A stretch of DNA of 43,541 bases. It comes from an uncultured Bacillota bacterium. GTDB taxonomy: Bacteria; Bacillota_I; Bacilli_A; RF39; UBA660. Positions 24,520-33,014 of the stretch are shown here, piece by piece (the stretch's first letter is position 1; each line of letters opens with the position of its first letter). Position numbers and translations under genes: made by a program. The notes under the pieces are model-generated. The model ran no database searches. It had not been told where the DNA came from and saw nothing but the letters and a program-made list of their open reading frames with translations. The stretch lies in contig CAOJZV010000010.1 in assembly GCA_948466255.1 (NCBI GenBank), positions 1-43,541 of the forward strand. The letters are read 5' to 3'.

Positions 24520-25179
24520 AATTCTAATTAGCTCACTAATATTGGTTGAATTTCCACCGATAAGAAAGCCGGATACTTCATTTACTTCTTTTAAATCTTT
24601 AATGACAGTACTATCTACACTACCACCATATAGAACTATTATATCATAGTTTACTAATGATTTGATATAATTTATAACATTTTTTACTTCTTCTTTACAT
24701 GGGATTTCATTAGTACCTATAGACCATGCGGGTTCATAGGCAATAATTATTTCATCATTTATATCTTTTAATCCTTCTTCTATTTGTTTTTTTAAAACCT
24801 TTTTATAATCATCAGCTTTTTTTTCACCTACACAAAGTATTACTTTTAAATTATCTCTTAAGGCTGCTTTTATTTTTTTATTTATTTCTTCATTACTTTC
24901 TTTAAAAAGTTCTCTTCTCTCATGATGACCAATTAGAGCGTAATCTATACCTAAACTTCTAGCTTGACTCCCAGATATTTCTCCTGTATAAGGCCCTTCA
25001 TTTTTATAATATATATTTTGAATTCCTGTTTTTATCTTATTATCAATAAAATCTTTGGCATATATTGAGGTTGGAAATACTATAGGATCTAAATCTATTT
25101 TTTTTAATATTTTTATATAGTCCTTTATCTCACTATAACGCATATTCATTTTATGATTTAAAACGATTATTTTTTCCAT
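24502..25179 (-). CDS. tpiA: Triosephosphate isomerase, divergent and short
   Basis: Interconverts glyceraldehyde-3-phosphate and dihydroxyacetone phosphate. The 225-residue product is shorter than the usual 250. Catalytic Lys10 (NHKMN, Trp replaced by His), His85 (IGHHERR) and the Glu in IIAYEPAWSIGT are present, as is the phosphate loop GGSV. The Ser after the catalytic His is His86 here, an unusual substitution. It overlaps the glycosyltransferase by 13 bp and belongs to a glycolysis/envelope cluster with pgk and gap. Confidence 0.9.
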   Translation of the reverse strand: MEKIIVLNHKMNMRYSEIKDYIKILKKIDLDPIVFPTSIYAKDFIDNKIKTGIQNIYYKNEGPYTGEISGSQARSLGIDYALIGHHERRELFKESNEEINKKIKAALRDNLKVILCVGEKKADDYKKVLKKQIEEGLKDINDEIIIAYEPAWSIGTNEIPCKEEVKNVINYIKSLVNYDIIVLYGGSVDSTVIKDLKEVNEVSGFLIGGNSTNISELIRIKEVVK

Positions 25180-26399
25180 GGATTCACCTTCGATACTAAA
25201 TTTATAAATTTACTTTTTAAAGTATTATTTTGAGTTTCTATGGCCTTTTTATATACATCAAGAACATGTTCTGCAAAATATTTTGAAGAGTGTTTTTCAG
25301 CGCTCGCTTTCGCCCCTCTTTTTAAAGAGCGTTCTAATTTTTTATCTTTCTTTATTTTTACTATATATTCTCCACATTCTTCTTCATTATTAAATAAATA
25401 TCCGTTTAAACCATCAACTACTGTATTTCTAAAACTTTCGTCATCAATACATAGTGGAGGAAGCGATGCAGCCATTGCTTCAATAATTGTAAGACCTTGT
25501 GTTTCTGTTGTTGAGGCAGAAAGAAAAACATTTCCTATGTGATAATAAATTGGGATATCCTCCCATGAAACTTTTCCTGTAAAAATTATGTTTTTTTCGC
25601 ATTTTTTTTCTTTAACTAGTTTTTCATATTCTTCTTTATCTGGTCCGTCACCAATTATTAATAATTTTATATCTGGATATTCTTTGATTAATTTTCCAAC
25701 AACATTAATTAAAAATGGAATGTTTTTTTCTTCGGCAATTCTTCCTACAAAAACGCACACAAAATCTTTCTTTGTGATTTTATACTTCTTCATTATTTCA
25801 TTTTTTCTTTTTATATCCATATTTTCTTTATAAAATCTCTCTACCTCTATACCAGTTGGAACTATATGAATATTTCTTTCAACATTATATTTTTGTTTAA
25901 ATAAATTATAAGCTTTTTTTGTTGGAACAATTAGTTCTGTTATTGTTTTGTCACAGTAAAATTTAGTTAAATATTCTACCAGTTTTTTACTTGATTTATT
26001 AAAATGTCCTTTAGTTATATAATGAACATAATCTTCATACATTGTGTGATAAGTATGAACGATCGGAATATTATACTGTTTTGCGAATATTCTTGCGAAT
26101 GTACCGATTGCAAATTCTGTTTGCGAATGAATTACATCTAAATTCCAACTTTTTATTTTATTAACAGCTTGAATTGGATATATACTTGTAAGTCTTGAAT
26201 CATAGATACCAGTTGGAATCCCTGGGATTCTTAAGACTCTTTCTTCTTCATCATATTCATAATGAAAATTTTGAAGATTAGCAGTTACTACGTAAACTTC
26301 GTGACCCTTTTCTTCTAATGCGTTTTTAAGCATTAATTCGCTTGTAACTAACCCACTTATATATGGGGTATATGTTTCTGTAAAAATGCCTACTCTCAT
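25167..26399 (-). CDS. GT4 glycosyltransferase, probably glycolipid synthesis
   Basis: 410 residues, GT-B fold. The N-terminal VGIFTETYTPYISGLVTS and HTYHTMYEDYVHYITKGH, and the C-terminal GRIAEEKNIPFLI, IIGDGPD and FLSASTTETQGLTIIEAMA with the E-x7-E motif are typical of diacylglycerol glucosyltransferases and GT4 family members. It probably glucosylates diacylglycerol for membrane glycolipids or lipoteichoic acid anchors. It overlaps tpiA and lies 2 bp from a flippase-like gene, consistent with envelope work. Exact acceptor is unknown. Confidence 0.85.
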   Translation of the reverse strand: MRVGIFTETYTPYISGLVTSELMLKNALEEKGHEVYVVTANLQNFHYEYDEEERVLRIPGIPTGIYDSRLTSIYPIQAVNKIKSWNLDVIHSQTEFAIGTFARIFAKQYNIPIVHTYHTMYEDYVHYITKGHFNKSSKKLVEYLTKFYCDKTITELIVPTKKAYNLFKQKYNVERNIHIVPTGIEVERFYKENMDIKRKNEIMKKYKITKKDFVCVFVGRIAEEKNIPFLINVVGKLIKEYPDIKLLIIGDGPDKEEYEKLVKEKKCEKNIIFTGKVSWEDIPIYYHIGNVFLSASTTETQGLTIIEAMAASLPPLCIDDESFRNTVVDGLNGYLFNNEEECGEYIVKIKKDKKLERSLKRGAKASAEKHSSKYFAEHVLDVYKKAIETQNNTLKSKFINLVSKVNPWKK

Positions 26400-26401
26400 T
26401 T

Positions 26402-27406
26402 TTAATCCTCCTTTTTACTAAGAGAAATTGCGCCGACAATTAAACCTAGATAGTAAGTTATAAATCTCCAAACTATCATAATACTTGATAGCTTTGCCCC
26501 TACTATATAAACTCCAAAGAATCTAACAAAACCATACTCTAAACCTCCGCTCCCACCTGGAAGTGGGACAAATGATCCCATAATCATTACGTAAGCTGTA
26601 GCAACAATAACGATAAATGGATTCATTTCTAATCCTAATCCCATAATTAAAGTGTATGGGACTAAATATAATAAGGTTAAAGCAATAATATTAAGTAAGA
26701 TAATTCTTATAAAGTGAATTTTATTTTTCATTAATGCTTTTGCACTTTGATGGAAATCTATTATGATTTTGTTACTTTTTTCTAAAAATGCCTCTTTATC
26801 TTTTATTATTTTAAATTTTGCTCCTAATTTGATTGCTAATTCTAAAAGTATTTTATTCCCTTTTTTATTGAAGGCAACTATAAATAAGATAACAATTACT
26901 GATAGGTTTATAATATATCCTAAAATTACTAATTTTTTTAGGAAATGATTATCGGGGAAAAAGCCAAAAAAGTAGTTAGATATAATGGCAACTGTTCCTA
27001 GTAAAATTAATGCTATTTGATAGACTATACAATCTTGAATTATTATATTCATCCCTTGTTCTAAATTAAATCCTTGTTTTTTTAATCTATAAACTTGATA
27101 AGGTTGTCCACCTAGTGAAAAAGGTGTGATAGCGTTAAAAAATTGAGTATCTAATGTTAGTTTAAGAGATTTTTTAAATGTATAATCGTTTTTTATTTGA
27201 TTACCACATAGTTTTATGACTTCGGCCTTTAATAACCAGTAAAGAACAACTAATAGGATTCCTCCTATTAGCCACCAAATATTGAAGGAAAGTATGTAAT
27301 TTATTTTTTCATAGAAATCGTCCTTTAATGCAAAGAAAAGGACGATTACAGTTATAATGGCAATTAATATACCATTTTTAATATTACTTTTTTTGTTTTT
27401 TTGCAT
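26402..27406 (-). CDS. Flippase-like integral membrane protein (UPF0104/YbhN)
   Basis: 334 residues, eight or so membrane helices. Motifs SLGGQPYQVYRLKKQG and SFVPLPGGSGGLEYG are typical of the lysylphosphatidylglycerol-synthase transmembrane (YbhN/AglD) family. The cytosolic synthetase domain is absent, so it is not MprF itself. It is transcribed with the glycosyltransferase and overlaps the pgk 3' end by 23 bp. Transport of a glycolipid is a reasonable inference. Confidence 0.8.
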   Translation of the reverse strand: MQKNKKSNIKNGILIAIITVIVLFFALKDDFYEKINYILSFNIWWLIGGILLVVLYWLLKAEVIKLCGNQIKNDYTFKKSLKLTLDTQFFNAITPFSLGGQPYQVYRLKKQGFNLEQGMNIIIQDCIVYQIALILLGTVAIISNYFFGFFPDNHFLKKLVILGYIINLSVIVILFIVAFNKKGNKILLELAIKLGAKFKIIKDKEAFLEKSNKIIIDFHQSAKALMKNKIHFIRIILLNIIALTLLYLVPYTLIMGLGLEMNPFIVIVATAYVMIMGSFVPLPGGSGGLEYGFVRFFGVYIVGAKLSSIMIVWRFITYYLGLIVGAISLSKKED

Positions 27407-28577
27407 CTATAACTTTTAATGCAGGTAATTCTTTTCCTTCAAGCATTGCTAAACTAGCCCCTCCACCAGTTGATATATGTGATAATTTACTTTGATATCC
27501 CATATTTATGGCTGCGCTAGCTGTTTCGCCACCGCCTATCAATGTTGTACCTTTTGTTTTTGAAATGATTTCAAGTATTTGTCTTGTGCCTTCAGCAAAT
27601 TGTTCTATTTCGAAATATCCTAACGGACCATTCCACATTATTGTTTTTGCATCATCTAAATATTGTTTGAAAACTTTTATTGTTCTTGGACCAATATCTA
27701 GACCTATTTCATCTTCACCAATTTCATTGATAAATCTTGTCTTTGGTGTTGCATTTTTATTTATTTCTGTACTTGTAACTATGTCGATTGGAAGTACTAT
27801 TTTATTTGAATATTTATCAAGCATTTCTATACAGAAATCTATTTTTCTTTTTTCTATTGATGATTTTCCAGTGTTAAATCCTGCTGCTTTTAAGAAAGTC
27901 ATAGCCATAGCACCACCAATTAATACATAATCGGCTTTTTTACATAAGAATTTCATAACATCTATTTTATCACTAACTTTTGATCCTCCTAAAATTACAA
28001 CATATGGTTTTTTAGGTTTTGTGGTTGCTTTTGATAGTTGTTTGACTTCTCTTTCCATTAATAGTCCTATACCACTAGGTAAATATTTGGCTATCCCAAC
28101 AGTTGAAGCGTGAGTTCTATGAGCTGTTCCAAAAGCGTCATTAATAAAGATATCTCCTAATGAAGCCCAATATTTTGCAAGATTTTTATCATTTTCACTT
28201 TCTTTGTTTCCTTCTAAATCTTCAAATCTAGTATTTTCCAAAACAATTATTTCTTTTGGTTTCATTTGTTTGATAGCATTTTCAACTTCTTCGCCTTTAG
28301 TATTTTCAACGAAAGTTACTTTACTTTCTAATAATTTATTTAATCTATCAGCTATAGGTCTTAATGTATATTTCTTTTTATCTTCTTTAGTTTTTACTCT
28401 TCCTAAATGTGATAATACTATTACTTTTGCACCTTGTTCTGTTGCATATTTTAATGTTTCTAAACTTTCTAAAATGCGATTATCATCAATTATTTTTCCG
28501 CCTTTCATTGGAACATTTAAATCACATCTTATTATTACTTTTTGTCCCTCTAAATCAAAATTCTTAATTGTTTTCAT
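27384..28577 (-). CDS. pgk: Phosphoglycerate kinase
   Basis: ATP-forming step of glycolysis. The 397-residue product has IIRCDLNVPM, VIVLSHLGR, FINDAFGTAHRTHAS, LGGSKVSDK, MWNGPLGYFE and IGGGETASAA, the full family set. Start ATG is near the preceding prepilin gene (25 bp). The overlap with the flippase-like gene and the interposed prepilin make an unusual operon; in most Firmicutes pgk follows gap directly. Confidence 0.96.
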   Translation of the reverse strand: MKTIKNFDLEGQKVIIRCDLNVPMKGGKIIDDNRILESLETLKYATEQGAKVIVLSHLGRVKTKEDKKKYTLRPIADRLNKLLESKVTFVENTKGEEVENAIKQMKPKEIIVLENTRFEDLEGNKESENDKNLAKYWASLGDIFINDAFGTAHRTHASTVGIAKYLPSGIGLLMEREVKQLSKATTKPKKPYVVILGGSKVSDKIDVMKFLCKKADYVLIGGAMAMTFLKAAGFNTGKSSIEKRKIDFCIEMLDKYSNKIVLPIDIVTSTEINKNATPKTRFINEIGEDEIGLDIGPRTIKVFKQYLDDAKTIMWNGPLGYFEIEQFAEGTRQILEIISKTKGTTLIGGGETASAAINMGYQSKLSHISTGGGASLAMLEGKELPALKVIDAKKQKK

Positions 28578-28602
28578 TCTCTACTTCCTCCCTTTAATTC
28601 CT

Positions 28603-28968
28603 TTATTCTTTACTATATGTACAAGTGATTTGCCCGTTTGTGTTTTTGATGGTAATTTGTCCTTCTTCTTCTTCTAATGTTTGTCCTTCAGGATTTTTTA
28701 GTGTACCTTTTAGATAGCCTTCTTCAATTAATGCTTTTGCTTTTATTACTTTTGTATTAGGGCTGGTTTTTAATACATCATTTTTAATATCATCATGACC
28801 TTGCAGATACATTAAACATGCTGAGTTAATTATATTATCAAATTCTTTTTTATCGTTTATCTCAGCGTTTTTATTTGATTGTATTAATGATGGTACAGCA
28901 ATTAAAATAATCACACCAAGCAAAATTATAATACCTAAAAGCTCTAATAAGGTAAATCCTTTCCTCAT
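28603..28968 (-). CDS. Type IV prepilin-like protein between gap and pgk
   Basis: 121 residues. MRKGFTLLELLGIIILLGVI has the prepilin cleavage motif and helix (about 7-28). The C-terminal half has LIEEGYLKGTLKNPEGQ and two cysteines (SACLMY, TCTYS). The start ATG follows AGGTGAT. A terminator at 29031-29059 separates it from gap, and pgk follows in 25 bp, so this prepilin may be the first gene of the pgk transcript. Confidence 0.85.
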   Translation of the reverse strand: MRKGFTLLELLGIIILLGVIILIAVPSLIQSNKNAEINDKKEFDNIINSACLMYLQGHDDIKNDVLKTSPNTKVIKAKALIEEGYLKGTLKNPEGQTLEEEEGQITIKNTNGQITCTYSKE

Positions 28969-29030
28969 ATTATCACCTATTATATATTTTATAACAAAAT
29001 CAGCTTTATTACAAGAAAAAGGTGTATTTT

Positions 29031-29059
29031 AATAAAGAAAAAATGAGATTTCTCTCATT
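29031..29059 (-). terminator. Terminator between gap and the prepilin
   Basis: AATGAGA-GAAA-TCTCATT with a following TTTTTC on the minus strand, about 90 bp beyond the gap stop. The surface-gene relic lies between gap and this hairpin. Confidence 0.75.
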
Positions 29060-29085
29060 AATAAAATTTTTCTATAATAATTTAT

Positions 29086-29154
29086 TTTTAGTTCTTGAAT
29101 AGTTATATCATTTTCTATAATATTTTCTTTAGCTATTATGTTTATATTTGTTTT
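29086..29154 (-). pseudogene. Relic of the SipW-like anchor region of the 21470 surface gene
   Basis: Translated on the minus strand, this stretch reads KTNINIIAKENIIENDITIQ then ELK. The gene at 21470 has QTNINITAKGNILEKGITINELK; 16 of 23 residues agree and the DNA also matches well. No start, signal segment or remaining domain follows. It begins at the end of gap, in another frame. Confidence 0.75.
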
Positions 29155-30156
29155 AATTTTTAAATAAATATTTTGCAGTCCTAACCATTTGAGCACTGTA
29201 GCTCATTTCGTTATCATACCAGGCAATTACTTTTACTAATTGTCCGTCTTCAGTATCTAATACTTGCGTAAGTAGGCCGTCAATGACTCCCCCGTGTGTA
29301 TCACCAATGATATCACTTGATACTATTGGATCTTCTGTATATCCTAATGTTTGATTTTGGTTTTCTTTAAATAACATATTTATTTCTTCAGCTGTTGTTT
29401 TTGTTCCTAGTTGTAATGTTAAATCTACTACTGAACCAGTAGTTACTGGCACTCTTAGGGCATTACCATCTAATTTGCCATCTAATTCTGGGATGACTTT
29501 TCCAAGGGCACTTGCAGCACCTGTTGAGCTTGGAACTATATTTGCGGCTGCGGCTCTACCTCTTCTAGATTTAGCCCCTTTTTTATGAGCTACATCTAGC
29601 ATTGATTGATCGTTTGTATATGCATGGACTGTTGTCATATAACCTTTTTTTATTTTAAATTCATCATTTAATACTTTTACTACAGGGGCTAAACAATTAG
29701 TTGTACAAGATGCGGCACTTATTATTTGTTCTGTACCATCTAATATGTTTTCATTAACACCATATACTATTGTTTTTAACTCTCCTTTGGCGGGAGCAGA
29801 TATAATTACTTTTTTTGCTCCAGCATTTATATGGGCCATAGCTTTTTCTTTATCTGTAAATTTACCTGTACATTCGAATACTTCGTCTATTTCTAAATCT
29901 TTCCAAGGTAAATTATTTGGATCTAATTCTTTATACACTTTGATTTTTCTACCTTTAACGATTATTCCTTCATCATTGTATTTAATATTTTCTGGTAAAT
30001 ATTTTCTATGTGAAGTATCGTATTTTAAAAGGTATGCGAGTTGTTCTGGTTCTGTTAAATCATTGATTGCGACTACTTCAAAATCATTATCCTCTTCCAT
30101 TAATCTAAAAACTAACCTTCCTATTCTTCCAAATCCGTTAATGGCTACTTTAATCA
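29153..30156 (-). CDS. gap: Glyceraldehyde-3-phosphate dehydrogenase
   Basis: NAD-dependent step of glycolysis. The 334-residue product has the NAD-binding GFGRIGRLVFR, the catalytic SAASCTTNCLAP (Cys and downstream His), and GRAAAANIVPSSTGAA. The ATG at 30156 follows AAAGGGTGG; an upstream in-frame start lies in the preceding gene. The upstream neighbour is the uridine-kinase-like gene, 14 bp away. Confidence 0.97.
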
Positions 30157-30170
30157 TTCTACCACCCTTT

Positions 30171-31823
30171 CTAATTATCTGTACCAATAAATTCTCTTAA
30201 AACTGAATCCTTTGGAACTAATTCGCTAGATATTGGTAAAAAGTTCCTAAGCAAATTTATTAGACTGTATGCTTCTTTATAATAATCGCTATCTTCTTTT
30301 ATGGCGAATAATAATGGTTCTGCATATATTTTTAATACACCAATTTCATAATTTAAAGACGAATTTATTACAACATCTACCTCGTCTTGGTATGGATAAA
30401 TGCTTTCTTCAGCTTCTTTTACGACATTCGGCCAAATTTTCAATGTTTCTTCAGCACTTGCACCTCTAAAATTATTATCTCTAACTATTCTTCTTAATTT
30501 TCGAAGATCAGCTGAATGTACTCTATTATGGTTATCGATTTTTAACGGTGTAAGTGGGTTGATAAAAATTTTATATTTATTTTCTCTAGGAACATGTTTG
30601 GTTAAATCATCATTTAAAGTATGTATACCTTCTATAAGTAAAATATCACTTTCTTTTAATTGCATTGTGTTCCCAAGAAATTCTCTTTCGCCTTTTGTAA
30701 AATTATATGTTGGAAGTTCTACTTTTTCCCCTCTTAATAATTTTTCAATATGGTTATTAAATAATTCTAAATCTAGTGCTTTTAAACTAGCATAATCATA
30801 ATTACCACTTTCATCCTTTGGTGTATCTTCTCTTCTAATAAAGTAATCATCTAATGATAACTCATGAATTGTTATGCCTCTAGCTTTTAAATGGATTTTT
30901 AATTTTTTTGATGTTGTTGTTTTTCCACTAGATGAAGGTCCTGACATAAGAATTAGTTTAATTTTTTCTTTTTTATTATCAATATCTTCAGCTACTGAAG
31001 AAAGTTGGTCATCATAATGAGTTTCTGACAAACTAACTGCTTCTTTATATTTTCCTTCAGTTCCTAATTTGTTTAAATCTGATGATAGGTTAAGATCTAC
31101 TTTTCTACTCCATGATTGATAACTTCTATATTCATCAAATACTTTTTTATGGTGAATATGTTTAATTGGTTCTTCTGGGTATTTCCTTCTTGGACAACTG
31201 ATTATAAATCCTCTTTGATCTAGGCAAGTTAATTTAAAAAGATCTGTTTGACCTGTATCATAGGTAAGTGGGCCAAAAAAGTAATCATAATGATTTCCAA
31301 GTTTGTATAGTTTGATAGTTGAATCACTTATGTATCTTAAATTTTCAACTTTATCTAATTGACCCTTGTTTTCAAAATATTTCATAGCACCTAATTTTGT
31401 AACAGTTACATATTCATAAACTATTTTTTGATTTACGAGTTCATGCATTTTATTTTCTATTAATTTTACAATGTTTTCGTTTATTTTTGTATGTTTTACT
31501 TCACAGTAGATTCCATTATCTAATGTATAATCGATAAAAATATCATTACTTTTCCCTAATACTAATGACGAACAAGCTGTAACTAAAAATTCCAAACTAC
31601 GTTCATATGCTCTACTACCATATATACTGCTTCTATCAAAAAATTCCACTTTACTATCGCTATAAATTTTTTGATGTAAATTTGTTAATAAATTATCACA
31701 TGTTCCAATTAAAATAGGATATTTAAAATCCTTTTGAACATATTTACTAATGTCATATAAGGTCATCCCAGCTGGTACTTCTAAGACAGTATCTGGGTTA
31801 CCTTTGATCGTTACCTTTGGCAT
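30171..31823 (-). CDS. Nucleoside kinase with TGS and ThrRS-like domains
   Basis: 550 residues, three parts. Residues 1-60 are a TGS domain (VTIKGNPDTVLEVPAGMTLYD). Residues about 60-230 resemble the second N-terminal domain of threonyl-tRNA synthetase (EYVTVTKLGAMKYF region). The C-terminal 250 are a uridine-kinase-like P-loop NTPase (LMSGPSSSGKTTTSKKL, HELSLDDYF, DILLIEGIHTLN). This architecture is common in Firmicutes; substrate is likely a nucleoside but not established here. It lies upstream of gap on the same strand. Confidence 0.88.
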   Translation of the reverse strand: MPKVTIKGNPDTVLEVPAGMTLYDISKYVQKDFKYPILIGTCDNLLTNLHQKIYSDSKVEFFDRSSIYGSRAYERSLEFLVTACSSLVLGKSNDIFIDYTLDNGIYCEVKHTKINENIVKLIENKMHELVNQKIVYEYVTVTKLGAMKYFENKGQLDKVENLRYISDSTIKLYKLGNHYDYFFGPLTYDTGQTDLFKLTCLDQRGFIISCPRRKYPEEPIKHIHHKKVFDEYRSYQSWSRKVDLNLSSDLNKLGTEGKYKEAVSLSETHYDDQLSSVAEDIDNKKEKIKLILMSGPSSSGKTTTSKKLKIHLKARGITIHELSLDDYFIRREDTPKDESGNYDYASLKALDLELFNNHIEKLLRGEKVELPTYNFTKGEREFLGNTMQLKESDILLIEGIHTLNDDLTKHVPRENKYKIFINPLTPLKIDNHNRVHSADLRKLRRIVRDNNFRGASAEETLKIWPNVVKEAEESIYPYQDEVDVVINSSLNYEIGVLKIYAEPLLFAIKEDSDYYKEAYSLINLLRNFLPISSELVPKDSVLREFIGTDN

Positions 31824-31850
31824 GGCCTTCCCTCCTTATTCTTTTTTATT

Positions 31851-31878
31851 ATTATATCAATAATATAGTATTTTGTCA
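31851..31878 (-). promoter_or_regulatory. Promoter of the nucleoside kinase-gap transcript
   Basis: GTGACA (31878-31873), a 16-bp spacer and TATAAT (31856-31851). It is divergent from clpP, which has a -10-like TATAAT near 31916. Confidence 0.55.
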
Positions 31879-31939
31879 CTTTTTTTGATGAATAAAATTT
31901 TTCTTTTACACTTATTATAATATTAGGAGGCGATTGAAT

Positions 31940-32506
31940 TTGTTAATACCAAATGTTGTTGAAAAAAGTAGTGATGGAGAACGTGTATATGACATTTATA
32001 GTAGACTTTTAAAAGATAGAATTATTATTTTAAGTGGGGAAATTGATGATAATTTGGCCAACTGTATTGTTGGACAATTATTATATTTAGATTCTATTAA
32101 TCATGATGATATTAGTTTATATATTAATTCTCCAGGTGGAAGTATTACTTCTGGAATGGCAATTTATGATACGATGAATTTTGTTAAAAGCAATGTATCC
32201 ACAATATGTATTGGCATGGCTGCAAGTATGGCTGCATTTTTATTATCTTGTGGTAAAAAAGGTAAAAGATTTTGTTTACCTAATAGTGAGGTTATGATTC
32301 ACCAGCCACTCGGTGGAGCTCAAGGCCAAGCTACTGAAATCAAAATTGCCGCTGAACGAATTTTAAAACTAAAAGCCAAACTAAATAAAATTTTAAGTTC
32401 TAATACTGGTCAGGATTTGTCAAAAATTGAAGTCGATACCGAAAGAGATTATTTCTTATCTGCTGAAGAAGCTTTAGAATATGGTCTTATTGATAAAATT
32501 ATTTAA
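31940..32506 (+). CDS. clpP: ATP-dependent Clp protease proteolytic subunit
   Basis: Serine protease ring that degrades proteins fed by ClpC/ClpX. The 188-residue product has the N-terminal [20 protein letters not shown], catalytic Ser in [11 protein letters not shown], His in MIHQPLGG, Asp in DTERDYFL. The TTG at 31940 is chosen: it lies 9 nt after AGGAGG (31925-31930) and gives the usual MLIP start, whereas TTG 31934 is only 3 nt away. Length is normal. Confidence 0.93.
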   Translation: MLIPNVVEKSSDGERVYDIYSRLLKDRIIILSGEIDDNLANCIVGQLLYLDSINHDDISLYINSPGGSITSGMAIYDTMNFVKSNVSTICIGMAASMAAFLLSCGKKGKRFCLPNSEVMIHQPLGGAQGQATEIKIAAERILKLKAKLNKILSSNTGQDLSKIEVDTERDYFLSAEEALEYGLIDKII

Positions 32507-32530
32507 AACTCTTTAGAGTTTTTTATTTTT
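32505..32530 (+). terminator. Terminator of clpP
   Basis: AAAACTC-TTTA-GAGTTTT followed by TTATTTTT, overlapping the clpP stop codon. Confidence 0.75.
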
Positions 32531-32640
32531 ACCAAATTTCCTTTTTGGCGATATTAAATACTTCAAATTTGGTAAATTTGCTTAAGATGAATTTGCCTTT
32601 TTTGTATATAAAAGTATCTTCAATTTGCCAAATTTGTCGT
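32530..32640. repeat. AAATTTG-rich imperfect repeats, no gene
   Basis: TACCAAATTT (32530-32539) and AAATTTGGTA (32565-32574) are inverted copies, and TTCAAATTTGG (from 32562) and TTCAATTTGCC (from 32619) are near direct copies. No coding frame with a ribosome site is seen. The stretch lies between the clpP terminator and the small-toxin promoter. Confidence 0.4.
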
Positions 32641-32669
32641 TTGACTATTATTTAGTATTAGTTTAAATT
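32641..32669 (+). promoter_or_regulatory. Promoter of the small hydrophobic ORF
   Basis: TTGACT (32641-32646), a 17-bp spacer and TAAATT (32664-32669). The transcript would begin at or just before the left inverted arm. Confidence 0.6.
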
Positions 32670-32677
32670 AATTCCCT

Positions 32678-32907
32678 GGAAACATTTTAACCGCTATTGG
32701 TGTCTACCCCTAATCACTTTTATAAGTTAGATTGGAGGTTTTATAGTTATGACAAAAAAAGATTTTTTAATCCTAGTATTGCTTATAATTATAGTTTTAT
32801 TAATTCTGTTCCCTCAGGGGGTTTAGGTTATAAAAAAAGACATCTAGCTTTAGGCTAAATGTCTATTCAACAATTGTGGGTAGACATTGATATGTTACAA
32901 TGTTTCC
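32678..32907. repeat. About 30-nt imperfect inverted arms around a small ORF
   Basis: The left arm (32678-32709) and right arm (32878-32907) pair by 28 base pairs, three of them G-U, with one mismatch and one small internal loop. The inner end TGTCTACCC/GGGTAGACA pairs perfectly over 9 bp, and the outer end GGAAACATT/AATGTTTCC over 9 bp. Both arms lie just downstream of opposing promoters. Confidence 0.8.
32749..32826 (+). CDS. 25-residue hydrophobic peptide, type I toxin candidate
   Basis: A short ORF beginning MTKKDFLILVLL, continuing as an unbroken run of Ile, Leu and Val, and ending LFPQGV. It is led by GGAGG (32734-32738) and has one likely membrane helix after a charged start. This build resembles type I toxins such as Ibs. 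It is located inside inverted arms, with a convergent antisense RNA and terminator. Toxicity is inferred from form and context only. Confidence 0.6.
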   Translation: MTKKDFLILVLLIIIVLLILFPQGV

Positions 32908-32911
32908 CATT
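32832..32911 (-). ncRNA. Candidate antisense RNA to the small-toxin transcript
   Basis: Starting near 32911, the minus strand runs through the right arm and ends at a hairpin AGACAT-(T/A mismatch)-TAGC ... GCTA-ATGTCT (32865-32839) followed by seven T (32838-32832). The hairpin has no T-run in the plus direction, so it is aimed at this strand. The RNA would be about 80 nt and complementary to the 3' part of the toxin mRNA. Its existence is inferred. Confidence 0.5.
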
Positions 32912-32917
32912 ACTTAA

Positions 32918-32946
32918 TTTATATCATATTTGTTTAAAATATTCAA
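32918..32946 (-). promoter_or_regulatory. Promoter of the antisense RNA
   Basis: TTGAAT (32946-32941), a 17-bp spacer and TATAAA (32923-32918) on the minus strand. Confidence 0.55.
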
Positions 32947-33014
32947 TAAATATATTATAATCTTTTTTATTTTTTTAAAATATAGTATAATACGTTAAGA
33001 AATGAGGGAGTAAT

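Noticed and set aside
31934-31936. TTG at 31934 as the clpP start
   Set aside because: Only 3 nt from AGGAGG; TTG at 31940 gives MLIP, the usual ClpP start.
32878-32907. Direct antisense pairing of the two 5' leaders of the toxin-like locus
   Set aside because: The arms are inverted, so both leaders have the same, not complementary, sequence; pairing is within one RNA or with the 3' part.
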